Shown: positions 35,334 through 44,518 of the stretch, in pieces
How positions within the stretch are numbered: the first letter of the stretch is position 1
Layout of the letters: every line of letters starts with the position of its first letter
DNA from: JBCAXA01 sp038749025
GTDB taxonomy: Bacteria; Pseudomonadota; Gammaproteobacteria; Steroidobacterales; Woeseiaceae
NCBI GenBank assembly: GCA_038749025.1
Contig: JBCDIL010000003.1
Coordinates: forward strand, 124,001 to 188,000
DNA length: 64,000 nucleotides
Direction: 5' to 3'
The notes under the pieces: model-generated
Told to the model about the DNA's origin: nothing
The model's database searches: none
Seen by the model: only the letters and a program-made list of their open reading frames with translations
Position numbers and translations under genes: made by a program

Positions 35334-36293
35334 ATGAACGAGCTGAACAGCCTTCGGGCATTCGTCAAAGTCGTTGAAGTGGGCAGTTTTGCAGAAGCAG
35401 CACGCCAGATGGGCACAACTAAATCGGTCATCACCAAGCGGGTGAACCAGCTCGAAGAACACCTTCAGCTTGAGCTGCTGCAACGCTCGACGCGCCGACT
35501 CAGTATTACCGATACCGGCAGCGCCTTGTACGAACGCTGTGTACGCGTACTCGCCGATCTTGACGAAGCAAAGTCAGCCGTCAGCTCGGTTGAGTGGGGG
35601 CTTAGCGGAACCTTCAGGGTTAGCTGCATATCTTCGATTACCTCCGCTTACTTAGCGCGTGACTTGTGTGAGTTCCAGATGGAACATCCAAATCTCAATA
35701 TCGAGCTACAGCAACATGACCGCATATGCGACCCTGTTCAGGAGGGGTTTGACGTGTGCTTGCAGCCCACCGCCCCAAAGAGCGAGATTGTCCAGGAACT
35801 GCAGGTGTTTCCGATTCGGCGAATGATTGTTGCAACGCCTGGTTATTTAGAACGCCACGGCGAACCAAACAATCCAAAAGACCTTATCGACCACCGCTTC
35901 GCGCACAATAACCATGTACAGCCGATGTCAGCGATCGACTTTTACGACGGCAATCGCACCGTGCAGGCGCCGTTCTCGCCAATCATTTTGACAAATACGG
36001 TCTGGCAACTGCACGCGGCTGTTATGTGGGGTGACTGTATGGCACTGATGCCAACTTTCTTTATCGAGAAAGAGTTAGCGGCCGGCGAACTCGTACCGGT
36101 ATTACCGAAACTTAGAGTCAACAAGCTAACGTTATCCGCCTACTTTCGCCGTACGCCGTACGTACCGATGAAGATCCGCATTTTCGTGAATTTCTTGAAG
36201 CAACGTTACAGCGATTTTCCACCATGGGAACAACGACTAACGAAGGCTCGGCCGGAGCTCAGTGGGCTACTCGGACCACGCGCGACCAGTTAG
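35334..36293 (+). CDS. LysR-family transcriptional regulator
   Basis: 319 residues from the ATG at 35334, preceded by GGGAGGG. The winged helix-turn-helix is at about residues 5-65 (GSFAEAARQMGTTKSVITKRVNQLE), followed by the two-lobed effector domain. It is divergent from the TonB receptor over a 181-bp gap with an AT-rich core near 35260-35310, the usual place for a LysR site, so it probably controls uptake of its effector. It overlaps the convergent LysR gene by four bases through interlocked stop codons. Confidence 0.92.
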   Translation: MNELNSLRAFVKVVEVGSFAEAARQMGTTKSVITKRVNQLEEHLQLELLQRSTRRLSITDTGSALYERCVRVLADLDEAKSAVSSVEWGLSGTFRVSCISSITSAYLARDLCEFQMEHPNLNIELQQHDRICDPVQEGFDVCLQPTAPKSEIVQELQVFPIRRMIVATPGYLERHGEPNNPKDLIDHRFAHNNHVQPMSAIDFYDGNRTVQAPFSPIILTNTVWQLHAAVMWGDCMALMPTFFIEKELAAGELVPVLPKLRVNKLTLSAYFRRTPYVPMKIRIFVNFLKQRYSDFPPWEQRLTKARPELSGLLGPRATS

Positions 36294-37216
36294 GTTCGTT
36301 GCACGGTTTGATTGAATACCGGATCTGACTGAACGACCTTATTCAATTGTTGACGTAACCAATGGTGGGCCGGGTCGGTGTGGTCACGTTGATGCCAAAC
36401 CAGGAACATAGCGAACTTCTTGACGGGAAACGGTAGCGGCGCCATTGCCAACTCCCGCAGTAAATCGCGCGCAACGAAACGGCCTTGGACGGTAACCGCT
36501 TGAGTTCCAACAACGAACTGTGCGAGCCCGCTGAAAGTCGGCACAGTGCAAATGGGAGGCTTGGAACGGCGCGCGCGCGACACAGGCAACACCGCGATTG
36601 CACTGCGGCCGTCGCGAAAGCGTACGTCGATCCGATCGCAAGCGGCAAACTCCGGCCACGTTGCCGGCGCTCGCCGCTGACTCGGGTCGAAGTAGCACAC
36701 CGGCTCGTCTTGAAATAAACGTTGTTGGATTAACGCAGGGCCGTCCGGCGGAAACGGCGTAACGATCAACTGACATTTGCCGCTATTTAGTAGGGCTGCC
36801 GCGGGGACACCCGATTCAACGAAATGCAAACGCACGTCGATGCCGGCGTTATTTGCTTGGCGAAAAAGTGCCGGGAACAGGAGCTGACGTTGGTACTCAT
36901 TGGCGGCAACTGAAAACTCGAGAACCTCGTTGCATGGATCAAACGCGCGACGGTGGGTCAGCCCCTGCAAGTCATCGAGTAGCTTTCTTATGGGACCGTC
37001 GAGCTCACGGGCGCGTTCCGTGGGTGCGACACCACGGCCAAGGCGAACAAACAGCGGGTCGCCGAAAACGTCCCGGAGTTTGGCGAGCGTATGACTGACG
37101 GCCGATTGGGTGACCCCGAGTCGATTGGCAGCACGCGACACCGAGCCCTCCTCAAACACCGCAAGGAAGGTGCGCAACGCTGTGCCATCGAGCGCTAAAT
37201 AATTAGTTTCCCTCAT
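36290..37216 (-). CDS. LysR-family transcriptional regulator (NodD/PcpR-like group)
   Basis: 308 residues from the ATG at 37216; the frame stays open to 37336 but the LysR N-terminus (LRTFLAVFEEGSVSRAANRLGVTQSAVSHTL) fits the shorter form. No clear ribosome-binding site precedes it, so translation may be leaderless or weak. The DPLFVRLGRGVAPTERA segment is characteristic of the group regulating aromatic catabolism and symbiosis genes. It is divergent from the lipoprotein at 37360, with a dyad at 37231-37246. Confidence 0.88.
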   Translation of the reverse strand: MRETNYLALDGTALRTFLAVFEEGSVSRAANRLGVTQSAVSHTLAKLRDVFGDPLFVRLGRGVAPTERARELDGPIRKLLDDLQGLTHRRAFDPCNEVLEFSVAANEYQRQLLFPALFRQANNAGIDVRLHFVESGVPAAALLNSGKCQLIVTPFPPDGPALIQQRLFQDEPVCYFDPSQRRAPATWPEFAACDRIDVRFRDGRSAIAVLPVSRARRSKPPICTVPTFSGLAQFVVGTQAVTVQGRFVARDLLRELAMAPLPFPVKKFAMFLVWHQRDHTDPAHHWLRQQLNKVVQSDPVFNQTVQRT

Positions 37217-37230
37217 ACTAAAAATTAATA

Positions 37231-37246
37231 TACAACTGTTTTTGTA
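37231..37246. promoter_or_regulatory. Dyad upstream of LysR, candidate autoregulatory site
   Basis: TACAA-N6-TTGTA, perfect 5-bp arms in an AT-rich stretch 14 bp before the LysR start. Size and position fit a LysR-type box controlling both the regulator and the divergent lipoprotein. Confidence 0.4.
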
Positions 37247-37359
37247 ATGCGATAAAGGGCTCAAAATCGTCGGACTAAATCCGGTGGTAGGCATCGTTGT
37301 ATCCCCGGTGAGCAAACAGACAATCGGCCGTAGCACGGTACTCGAAGTGGGAGAAAACT

Positions 37360-37884
37360 ATGAAGTTACTGGCGGTTAGCGCATTAGCAGTCAGCACTGT
37401 ACTGATGACCGGCTGCGAGCAGCCTGACAGCGCACCGACCTCGGTCATCAACGACGCCGTCGCGGAAACCGACAGCCAAAGCGATCAAACACTGGCTATT
37501 GCACAGCAGTTCTTAGGTGCGGCCGGCAGCGGCGATATGGAAACCCTCAGCAGGCTCATGGCAAACGACTTCGTCTGGCACAACGAAGGCGACAGCGATG
37601 TACCGTGGATTGGCACCTGGGAAGGTAAAGACGTTGTGCTCAACGAGTTCTTACCGAAGTTCGGCGCCGGTCTCGCCGTGACGGGTTGGGCAACCGACTA
37701 CAGCTTCTCGAACGGCGATCAGGCGGCGTTCATGGGTACGATGAGCGCGGATGCTAACAACACCGGCAAGAGTACAGGCACGATGAATTGGGCCGTGCGG
37801 GTTCATGTGGTCGACGGTCAAGTAAAACGGTGGACCTGGCTCGAAGATAGCTACGCGGTCTCAAAGGCCTACCGCAGCGAGTAA
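37360..37884 (+). CDS. Lipoprotein with NTF2/SnoaL-like domain
   Basis: 174 residues. The N-terminal signal ends in a lipobox (LMTGC, Cys19), so the protein is anchored in a membrane facing the periplasm. After a Ser/Asp-rich linker, residues 45-170 look like an NTF2-like cone fold (QQFLGAAGSGDMETLSRLMANDFVWHN...). GTGGGAG lies six bases before the ATG. It is followed 11 nt later by a two-domain NTF2-like protein, making a probable operon. Such domains act as small isomerases, hydratases or binding modules; no function can be fixed. Confidence 0.82.
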   Translation: MKLLAVSALAVSTVLMTGCEQPDSAPTSVINDAVAETDSQSDQTLAIAQQFLGAAGSGDMETLSRLMANDFVWHNEGDSDVPWIGTWEGKDVVLNEFLPKFGAGLAVTGWATDYSFSNGDQAAFMGTMSADANNTGKSTGTMNWAVRVHVVDGQVKRWTWLEDSYAVSKAYRSE

Positions 37885-37895
37885 AGACGGCAGCG

Positions 37896-38678
37896 ATGGG
37901 CAGAAAACTCGACAATGCGAAAGCGCTTTATTTGGAAGGCATTCGTGACGGCAATGCCGAAGAAGCAGTCAAGAAATACACCGGCGATCGCTATACGCAA
38001 CACAGTACCGGCGTTGCCGATGGCGTCGACGGCTTTCTTGCTTTCTTCCTGCCGTTCATCGAACGTAATCCGGAACGGGATATCCGGATCGTTCGCGGCT
38101 TTGAGGACGGTCAATACGTGTTCGTTCAAGCCTATCAAGAACTGAACGGCGGCAAAGACAAGTGGATTACGACCGACCTTTTCGATACCGATGAAAATGA
38201 CCAGATTATTGAGCACTGGGACGTCATCGGGCCGGTCGTCGAACAAACGGTGTCGGGCAACTCGCAGATCGATGGCCCGACCGACGTAACCGACCTTACA
38301 GACACCGAGAAAAACAAGGTGATCGTCCAACAGTTTGCCGACGAAGTCTTGATCGGCGGCAACTTCGACCGCGTTACCGAATTTATCTCGACCGATACCT
38401 ACATTCAGCACAACCCGTTGGTCGACAACGGCATAGCGGGTTTCGGCGCGTTCGCTGAGCAGCTAGCGAAAGACGGTCGACCCATGCAATACCACAATGT
38501 CTTCAAACTCATCGGCCAAGGCAACTTTGTTGTGACTTACAGCAAGATGTCGATGGGTGCCGACGAGTACGCCGTGTTCGACATCTTTCGCTTGGCGAAC
38601 GGTCTCATCGTAGAGCACTGGGACAATATGGAAGTAATCTTGCCAGCGTCAGAATGGGGTAACAGCGGCAAGTTTTGA
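37896..38678 (+). CDS. Tandem NTF2/SnoaL-like domain protein
   Basis: 260 residues, apparently two NTF2-like domains: about 1-120 and 133-255. Equivalent motifs occur in both halves: YTQHSTGVADGVDGF versus YIQHNPLVDNGIAGF, and IIEHWDVIGP versus IVEHWDNME. No signal peptide is visible, unlike its upstream neighbour. The duplication must have happened within the gene. Predicted-ester-cyclase-like proteins of this type bind hydrophobic metabolites; the substrate is unknown. Confidence 0.82.
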   Translation: MGRKLDNAKALYLEGIRDGNAEEAVKKYTGDRYTQHSTGVADGVDGFLAFFLPFIERNPERDIRIVRGFEDGQYVFVQAYQELNGGKDKWITTDLFDTDENDQIIEHWDVIGPVVEQTVSGNSQIDGPTDVTDLTDTEKNKVIVQQFADEVLIGGNFDRVTEFISTDTYIQHNPLVDNGIAGFGAFAEQLAKDGRPMQYHNVFKLIGQGNFVVTYSKMSMGADEYAVFDIFRLANGLIVEHWDNMEVILPASEWGNSGKF

Positions 38679-38730
38679 AGGGCTCCCGGAGACGACGCTA
38701 GAAGCGCCGTAATCAGGCACACTAGCGGGT

Positions 38731-39699
38731 ATGAACGAGTCTCCAGCGACAATCGTCTTGGCCGGCGCAACCGGTCATATCGGTAAAGCCGTTGCCCGAG
38801 AACTGCTCGCTCAACAACGACCCCATACGCTACTCGCTCGTTCTGACTTACCGATCATAGACGACGCGCTGCGAGCCACCCGTACCGTCGACGTTACCGA
38901 TCCAACGAGCGTTCGCGGCGCCTTCACCGGCGGCCAAGTCGATACCGTGATCTCCTGCCTCGCATCGCGAACCGGCGTCCGCGACGACGCCTGGGCCATT
39001 GATCATAAAGCCAATGTGCATTTGCTGGATGCGGCGAAAGCGGCTGGCGTGCGCCACTTCGTGCTGTTGTCGGCGATTTGCGTACAGAAACCGGAGCTCG
39101 AATTTCAGCGAGCGAAGCTCGCCTTCGAGCGCCTACTAGTGGACAGCGGGCTTACGTACAGCATCGTAAGACCAACCGCGTTTTTTAAGTCAATTTCGGG
39201 GCAAGTTAGTCGGGTCTTGGCCGGTAAGCCGTTTCTCTTATTCGACGGTGGCAACGGGACGGCGTGCAAACCGATGAGCGAAAGCGACCTTGCTCGCTTT
39301 ATCGTTGCCTGTATTGATGATGCGAGTAAGCACAACCGCATCCTACCGATCGGTGGTCCCGGAGAAGCCGTAACACCGCGCCAGCAAGGCGAGCTGTTGT
39401 TCCGACTCGCGGACCGTGACCCACAGTTTCGATCGGTTCCGACAGCGATCTTCGATATCGTCGCCACGCTACTGACACCTTTAGGTTGGGCTTCGAAATC
39501 CGCTGCGGCGAAAGCCGAGCTCGCCCGGATCGGCAAGTACTACGCGACCGAATCGATGCTGTTCTGGGACGAGCGAGCCCAACGCTACGACGCCGATGCC
39601 ACGCCGAGTTACGGCAAGGTAACGCTGGAACAACACTATGCGCATCTGCTTAGCGATGGTATAGCGGGATACGAAGCCGGCGAGCAGCGGTTGTTTTAG
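38731..39699 (+). CDS. NAD(P)-binding protein, NmrA/atypical SDR family
   Basis: 322 residues. The N-terminal Rossmann motif is GATGHIGKAV near residue 11. Segments VDTVISCLASRTG and YSIVRPTAFFKSISGQV recall divinyl-chlorophyllide-reductase-like and NmrA-like proteins. The classical YxxxK is not apparent. It follows the NTF2-like genes by 52 nt with only a weak ribosome-binding site. NADPH-dependent reduction is possible, but members of this family may also be redox sensors. Confidence 0.85.
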   Translation: MNESPATIVLAGATGHIGKAVARELLAQQRPHTLLARSDLPIIDDALRATRTVDVTDPTSVRGAFTGGQVDTVISCLASRTGVRDDAWAIDHKANVHLLDAAKAAGVRHFVLLSAICVQKPELEFQRAKLAFERLLVDSGLTYSIVRPTAFFKSISGQVSRVLAGKPFLLFDGGNGTACKPMSESDLARFIVACIDDASKHNRILPIGGPGEAVTPRQQGELLFRLADRDPQFRSVPTAIFDIVATLLTPLGWASKSAAAKAELARIGKYYATESMLFWDERAQRYDADATPSYGKVTLEQHYAHLLSDGIAGYEAGEQRLF

Positions 39700-39926
39700 C
39701 CCGACCGGCGGTGGCAGCTACCTGGACCCAGGTGACTACGAAACTGACTCTTCACCGGTCGAGCGGAGCCCGCGAACGATTGTCGCGGCGAAGCCGGTAA
39801 GACCGACGAGCGCGAGCCAAGTGCACTTGGCTTTAATATGGGGCATTCGTACGGTCGCGAACCGACCGTAACCAAACAGTTAACGTGCTAGTTTGACGAA
39901 AAAACTTCGGCAGTTGTTATCCGACG
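39700..39926. other. Convergent gene-free spacer with a strong hairpin
   Basis: The 227-bp spacer between two convergent genes holds no ORF of note. It contains a perfect 8-bp stem (TACGGTCG at 39850-39857 with CGACCGTA at 39863-39870, 5-nt loop) and a smaller dyad ACCTGG/CCAGGT at 39720-39733. No T-run follows the hairpin on either strand, so it is not a standard intrinsic terminator. Confidence 0.5.
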
Positions 39927-41159
39927 TTATGTCCGAACAGTTGACGCCGCCGGTTCATCGGGCTGAGGCTCGGCATCGGTCAGCCGATCCAGCTTACGCA
40001 GTGTTGGGAATACGAAGTAGGCGCCGATAACCACACCCAATGACATGAATCCACCTAACAAAACAGTGGGAACGGCGCCGAGAAAGGCGGCAACCGAGCC
40101 CGCTCGAAAATCCCCCATGTCGTTCGACGTTGCTATGAACAAAGAGTTAACAGAGTTTACGCGACCACGCAGCTCGTCCGGTGTAGCCAGCTGCACGACG
40201 GTCATCCGAACGTTGACGCTAACCATATCGGTGGCGCCGTAAACAAACAGGCAAATTAAACTGAGTGTCAAACTCGACGAAAACGCAAAGACAAGTATCG
40301 ATAGCGAAAAACCGATCAGCGAGATAAACAGCAGTCGCCCGGTATTGCGAACGTCATCGAGCCGCGAAAAGACGATCCCCGCCGAAACGGCACCGACAGC
40401 TGGCATGGCGCGCATGAGCCCGAGCGCCTCAGGCCCTACGTTGAGAATGTCGACGGCATAAACCGGTAACAACGCGACCACGCTACCGACCAACACAATG
40501 ACAAGATCAAGTGAAATGGCCGGGAACACCAACGGGTTGTTGAAAACGTAGCGAATGCCGTCGAGCAACTGGTTCAGCCCCCGGCCAGTCGGACGGCGCA
40601 CTTTGTTTGGCGGCAAGCTGAAATACAGCGGTGCTGTGAGAAAGCACAACGCCGCAAGAACAGGATAGACGTCTTTATCGAGCCAGGCGATCAGTAAACC
40701 GGCGACAAACGGCCCCGTCGCCTCGGCGGCCGTTCGGGTGGTACTGCTGATCGCGACCGCACGGGCGAGAAAGTCGCCGCTGACAAGCCCCGGTAGCACC
40801 GATTGTGCGGCGGGCGAGAAGAAAGCACGCGATATGCCATTGACGAACAGCAAGCCGAAAACAGCGACTCGATCAAACTCGGCGCTCGTAAACTGAATAG
40901 CCAGCCCCACCAGCACGAGCCCTTGCACTAGCGAGCATGCGATGAGCACGTACTTGCGCCGTACGTTATCGACGACCCAGCCGGAGACAATAAAAAGTCC
41001 CGCGATAGGCATGATCTGCATTAAGCCGACCAGCGCTAAATCGAAGGGATTACCGGTCGCCTCGTACAAGTGCCAACCGACCGCTACCGATAGCATCATC
41101 GATGCCAATGTCATTAGCATCTGTGCCGTTAGCAGTCGAAGGAACGGGGAATTGCGCAT
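39927..41159 (-). CDS. MFS transporter (EntS/DHA3-like exporter)
   Basis: 410 residues, 12 predicted helices. N-terminal features NSPFLRLLTAQMLMTLASMM and the A-motif-like loop DNVRRKYVL near residue 67 place it in the EntS-like group that exports siderophores or drugs. It stands alone between a convergent NmrA-like gene and a LysR gene on the same strand. Role in efflux is inferred from family only. Confidence 0.9.
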   Translation of the reverse strand: MRNSPFLRLLTAQMLMTLASMMLSVAVGWHLYEATGNPFDLALVGLMQIMPIAGLFIVSGWVVDNVRRKYVLIACSLVQGLVLVGLAIQFTSAEFDRVAVFGLLFVNGISRAFFSPAAQSVLPGLVSGDFLARAVAISSTTRTAAEATGPFVAGLLIAWLDKDVYPVLAALCFLTAPLYFSLPPNKVRRPTGRGLNQLLDGIRYVFNNPLVFPAISLDLVIVLVGSVVALLPVYAVDILNVGPEALGLMRAMPAVGAVSAGIVFSRLDDVRNTGRLLFISLIGFSLSILVFAFSSSLTLSLICLFVYGATDMVSVNVRMTVVQLATPDELRGRVNSVNSLFIATSNDMGDFRAGSVAAFLGAVPTVLLGGFMSLGVVIGAYFVFPTLRKLDRLTDAEPQPDEPAASTVRT

Positions 41160-41249
41160 AGCGGCGCGATGCTACACGGGTTTTATCGTTAAGCCTAAAA
41201 GTGCGTGATGATGTACGAGCCGTCCGCTGCCTCGCCGGGTAGACAATTC

Positions 41250-42179
41250 TCAGACCGTAGCGGTTACGGTAGGCTTTAGGTCTTCCTGGGCAGCAAAGTG
41301 TGCTCGTAGTTCGCCGACCAATGCGACGGCTAATGGGCGGTTGTATGCATGCTTGCGAGCGACGATGCCGGCCGTGCGTATAAACGGCGTTGACGGTACC
41401 GGGAGTCGAACTACCGAACCTGCCCGACAGGCCCCAGCAGCAATATGATCGGGCAACATGCCAACAAACCCGTCATACGTTACTAGCGACCGTATGGTCG
41501 ACAGTGAGTTGCTTCGAACTTTCGGTTTTGGCCCGACGACGTTTGCAGCAAGAAACAACGACTCCAGTAGCTCTAGCGCGTGGGGTTGGTCGATACAAGC
41601 CCAGGCTGCGTTACTGAGAGCCTGCATGGAAAAACGATTGGCTGTGGCCAGCGGGTTGTCCGCGGCGACATAAATACTGGTCCTCACCTTCAGAAGTGGC
41701 TCGAACGTTAATGCATCGGAAAGTTTGACCAGCGGCAAGTTCAGTAGCGCAAACTCGAGCTCACCCTCATTAATGAGCCGCAGCAGATCTTCAAAGTAGC
41801 CGTTTTGCATCACCACGCGAGCACCGGGATGACGGGCACAGAAACGCCCAAGCACGCGATCGACTGTCGGGTCTGCGAACAGTGCACCGAGGCCGAACGA
41901 TACTGTTCCGGCGAACTCTTCTGCAGGACGTAGCGTATCGCGACGCGCCCTTGCGTAATCGGCGAGGATACTCTTTGCGTGGTGGTATAACCGTTGAGCC
42001 GCTGGCGTCGGCGCCGCACCGCGAGCATGTCGCTCGAAAAGCTCAACACCGAGGTCATCCTCTAAGTTTTTGATACTTCGCGTCAGCGCGGGTTGACTAA
42101 GCGCAATGTGGTCGGCGGCCTTCGACATATTGCCGTTCTCGAAGATCGCCACAAAATGTCTGAGTTGGCGTATGTCCAT
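41250..42179 (-). CDS. LysR-family transcriptional regulator
   Basis: 309 residues from the ATG at 42179, with GGAAGG six bases upstream; a further 64 in-frame codons lie upstream but are not LysR-like. The DNA-binding domain reads MDIRQLRHFVAIFENGNMSKAADHIALSQPALTRS across the line between wing and helices (residues 1-35). The effector domain shares the layout of the LysR protein at 48644. Divergent from the glycosidase-like gene over 227 bp, which it may control. Confidence 0.92.
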   Translation of the reverse strand: MDIRQLRHFVAIFENGNMSKAADHIALSQPALTRSIKNLEDDLGVELFERHARGAAPTPAAQRLYHHAKSILADYARARRDTLRPAEEFAGTVSFGLGALFADPTVDRVLGRFCARHPGARVVMQNGYFEDLLRLINEGELEFALLNLPLVKLSDALTFEPLLKVRTSIYVAADNPLATANRFSMQALSNAAWACIDQPHALELLESLFLAANVVGPKPKVRSNSLSTIRSLVTYDGFVGMLPDHIAAGACRAGSVVRLPVPSTPFIRTAGIVARKHAYNRPLAVALVGELRAHFAAQEDLKPTVTATV

Positions 42180-42406
42180 CGCAAGCCTTCCCGCCATGAA
42201 TTGATTGCTTACACCGGTGGAACGAAAGTAGCGCAGAGAAACTGTGTGATAAATGTTTCGGCATGCTTTCTGCTTATGTAGGACTGTCGAGAACGTATTG
42301 GACGTGGCGCTGCGGGAGCTACAGCATCCTGCGTGTAGCTGCGCGATCGCGCCAGTACGTGTTGTCGTCACCCCGTGTTCTTAGTCTCGATCGAAAGGTG
42401 CTGAAG

Positions 42407-43564
42407 ATGAGCTCAATAACCCGACGTACATTCGCACATGGCATGGCAACCGGCGCGATAGCACTAACAGCACCGGGGCTGTCGTTAGCCAACTCGCCGA
42501 GCGTCGACCCCGGGTTTATTCTCGGCAAAGGCCCTGCCGGTTGGTGTGATGAGGCAAAGAACGGCGGGGCTGTAGTGCGCTGGAACGCAGCCGCATCTGA
42601 ATGGTGGATGTGGTACTACGGCCGAGATAACAACTTTCCAGCGGACGTTGCACCGGCGTTTGGAACCGGACGAATCGCCGTAGCGACATCGCCAGATGGC
42701 GTTACATGGACACGCTTCAAAGGGCCATTGACTGGCGGGGCCGTCATGGATTGGAATGACGATGCAGAGGCGTTCGATTCAACGCACATCGCGAGCGGCG
42801 ATATCCTTCGCCATAACGACGAGTGGCTGTTGTGGTATTTCGGTGGCGACTCGACGATACCGACCGAGCTCGGCGGGCACGCCGTTCCGGAAAGCTACCA
42901 AAAGAAAGGCTATCGCTGCCGACCGGGTGTTGCGCGCAGCCGAGATGGCGTTCGTTGGAACCGTATCAAAGGCGCAGCGACCGGCGGTGCGGCTGTTGAT
43001 ATAGGGGACAATGTCTACGGCGCATTCCCGAGCGGCATTCATGACGGCGAGCGATTCTTGCTGTACTACACGACGCTATCGCCGGACATCTTTTATTGGG
43101 AAACCAAAGTCGCCGAATCCACCGACTTGGTGAATTGGAACGTACTCGGCAATTTGCAATGGGCGCAAGAACCCGCGATCTGGGAACTCGGTGGGTCCAA
43201 CACGCGGCACATCTTGCCGAACCCGGATAAGAAAGGCCGTCGTTGGCTGATGGTCTACACTGCGCTGGATTCGCGATTGCCGCGGTTTCCGCGGCTAATC
43301 GCGGCTGCGACGTCGGACGATGGGCTAATGTGGCACCGGCTGCACGACGAACCTATCTTGCACATGGGGCCTCTTTCAGGCTTTGACAGTGGCGGTGTTT
43401 CGTACCCGCAATTGGTTCCACACGACGACGGTTCACTGTATTTGTACTACTACGGGTTCGCCAATCCGATGAACAAGATCGAGCCGACCCGTGGCATCGG
43501 TCTCGCCGTTAGCGAGAATGGCGACTTAACGAAGTTCCGGCGCATACGACACACTCCGAATTAA
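42407..43564 (+). CDS. Tat-exported glycosidase-like beta-propeller protein
   Basis: 385 residues from the ATG at 42407 (AAGG upstream). The N-terminus has a twin-arginine signal (ITRRTFAHG) and a hydrophobic stretch ending near ALTAPGLSLA. The rest shows repeated blades with Asp-box-like elements: ATSPDGVTWTR, RSRDGVRWNRIKG and TSDDGLMWHR. This is typical of five-bladed propellers of the GH32/GH43/GH130-like type. Two of the blades are followed by near-identical (P/A)TGGA(V/A)(M/V)D segments. Carbohydrate hydrolysis in the periplasm is likely but substrate unknown. It is convergent with PhyH. Confidence 0.78.
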   Translation: MSSITRRTFAHGMATGAIALTAPGLSLANSPSVDPGFILGKGPAGWCDEAKNGGAVVRWNAAASEWWMWYYGRDNNFPADVAPAFGTGRIAVATSPDGVTWTRFKGPLTGGAVMDWNDDAEAFDSTHIASGDILRHNDEWLLWYFGGDSTIPTELGGHAVPESYQKKGYRCRPGVARSRDGVRWNRIKGAATGGAAVDIGDNVYGAFPSGIHDGERFLLYYTTLSPDIFYWETKVAESTDLVNWNVLGNLQWAQEPAIWELGGSNTRHILPNPDKKGRRWLMVYTALDSRLPRFPRLIAAATSDDGLMWHRLHDEPILHMGPLSGFDSGGVSYPQLVPHDDGSLYLYYYGFANPMNKIEPTRGIGLAVSENGDLTKFRRIRHTPN

Positions 43565-43597
43565 TCGCTGCTTGGACCGCACGCTGGCGAGCGCCGC

Positions 43598-44518
43598 CTA
43601 CTCGTTAACGCGAAGCTTGCCAAACAACTTGTATTCGTTGATGTCATTCATCTCCTGTTGTTGCCATGTCGTCGCGAAACCGCGCGGGTAGTGTTCATCG
43701 GAATCGTGTCGCCCGTCGGTGGACCACAGCAGTGGGAAGTGGCTACCCGCTGGCTTTTCGCCAGCGAGCATCTCATCAAAGCTGACCCCTGCGAGGTTGA
43801 GACAGTCGGGCCGCGGCGCCCAACGAATATCGTCGCCAAATACGCGAATCGATACGGCGATGCGCCAATCATCCGTCGGGTTGCCACCCGAATAGTGCAA
43901 TACCCAAGGGTGAACAACGAGCATGTCACCGGGGTTCATGTCCCACGTTTTAAAGGTATAGCCGGGCTTGCCGCGCAGCGACTCGCAATCGGGATGTGGC
44001 AAGCGATCATCGGGGCGAATCATCTGCCGTGCGTTTGGTGAGAACAGCCAGTAACGCTTGTCTTCGGTATGTGAGCCAAGCAGTACTTCGAGACTGTTGG
44101 CTTTGGTGATCGGTGTGAGCGGCACCCATAGCGACGGCACCATCTTGCCGACGGTTGGCCATCCCATACGGTCGGTATGCCAAATCGTTTTCGCATCTGA
44201 CTGCGGCGGCTTCGCGAAAAATTCGTCAAAGAAAAACCGCACCTCTCGCGAATCGATGGTCTTAGCGCTAGCTTCGGCGAGCGGTGACTCGAAAACGAAC
44301 CGGCGAAATTCCGGGACCACTCTTGCCATGTACCGTCCCGGCAAGGTCGGCAGCAAACCGACGTCCTCTTTGTCGATGACGATTCGCCGAGCAGGCTGCA
44401 ATAGGCTGTCTATCCAATCAGGGTCGAACACGTTACGGAGGCAAACGACGCCATCCCTTGCGTACGTTACGCTTTGCTCGCTTGTTATCGGCTGTAGGGG
44501 CTGGCGATTGAAAGTCAT
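43598..44518 (-). CDS. Phytanoyl-CoA dioxygenase (PhyH) family protein
   Basis: 306 residues of the Fe(II)/2-oxoglutarate double-stranded beta-helix class. The iron-binding HxD is in IWHTDRMGWP near residue 120, the distal His in HPWVLHYSGG near 205, and the 2-oxoglutarate-binding Arg in DWRIAVSIRV shortly after. It hydroxylates an unactivated carbon, most likely of a lipid, alcohol or natural product. It is monocistronic; the ribosome-binding site is weak. Confidence 0.9.
   Translation of the reverse strand: MTFNRQPLQPITSEQSVTYARDGVVCLRNVFDPDWIDSLLQPARRIVIDKEDVGLLPTLPGRYMARVVPEFRRFVFESPLAEASAKTIDSREVRFFFDEFFAKPPQSDAKTIWHTDRMGWPTVGKMVPSLWVPLTPITKANSLEVLLGSHTEDKRYWLFSPNARQMIRPDDRLPHPDCESLRGKPGYTFKTWDMNPGDMLVVHPWVLHYSGGNPTDDWRIAVSIRVFGDDIRWAPRPDCLNLAGVSFDEMLAGEKPAGSHFPLLWSTDGRHDSDEHYPRGFATTWQQQEMNDINEYKLFGKLRVNE

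Noticed and set aside
35153..35437. 95-codon N-terminal extension of the second TonB receptor
   Set aside because: The GTG at 35152 has a ribosome-binding site and is followed at once by a signal peptide; the extension covers the LysR divergent promoter region.
37231..37246. Further copy of the catabolic palindrome (contains CTGTTT)
   Set aside because: Only one half-site resembles the motif; the left half and the spacing do not match, and the surrounding genes are unrelated.
39870..39885. AAACAGTT near the MFS gene as a catabolic operator
   Set aside because: It is a single half-site with no partner at the right distance and lies in a convergent spacer without a promoter.
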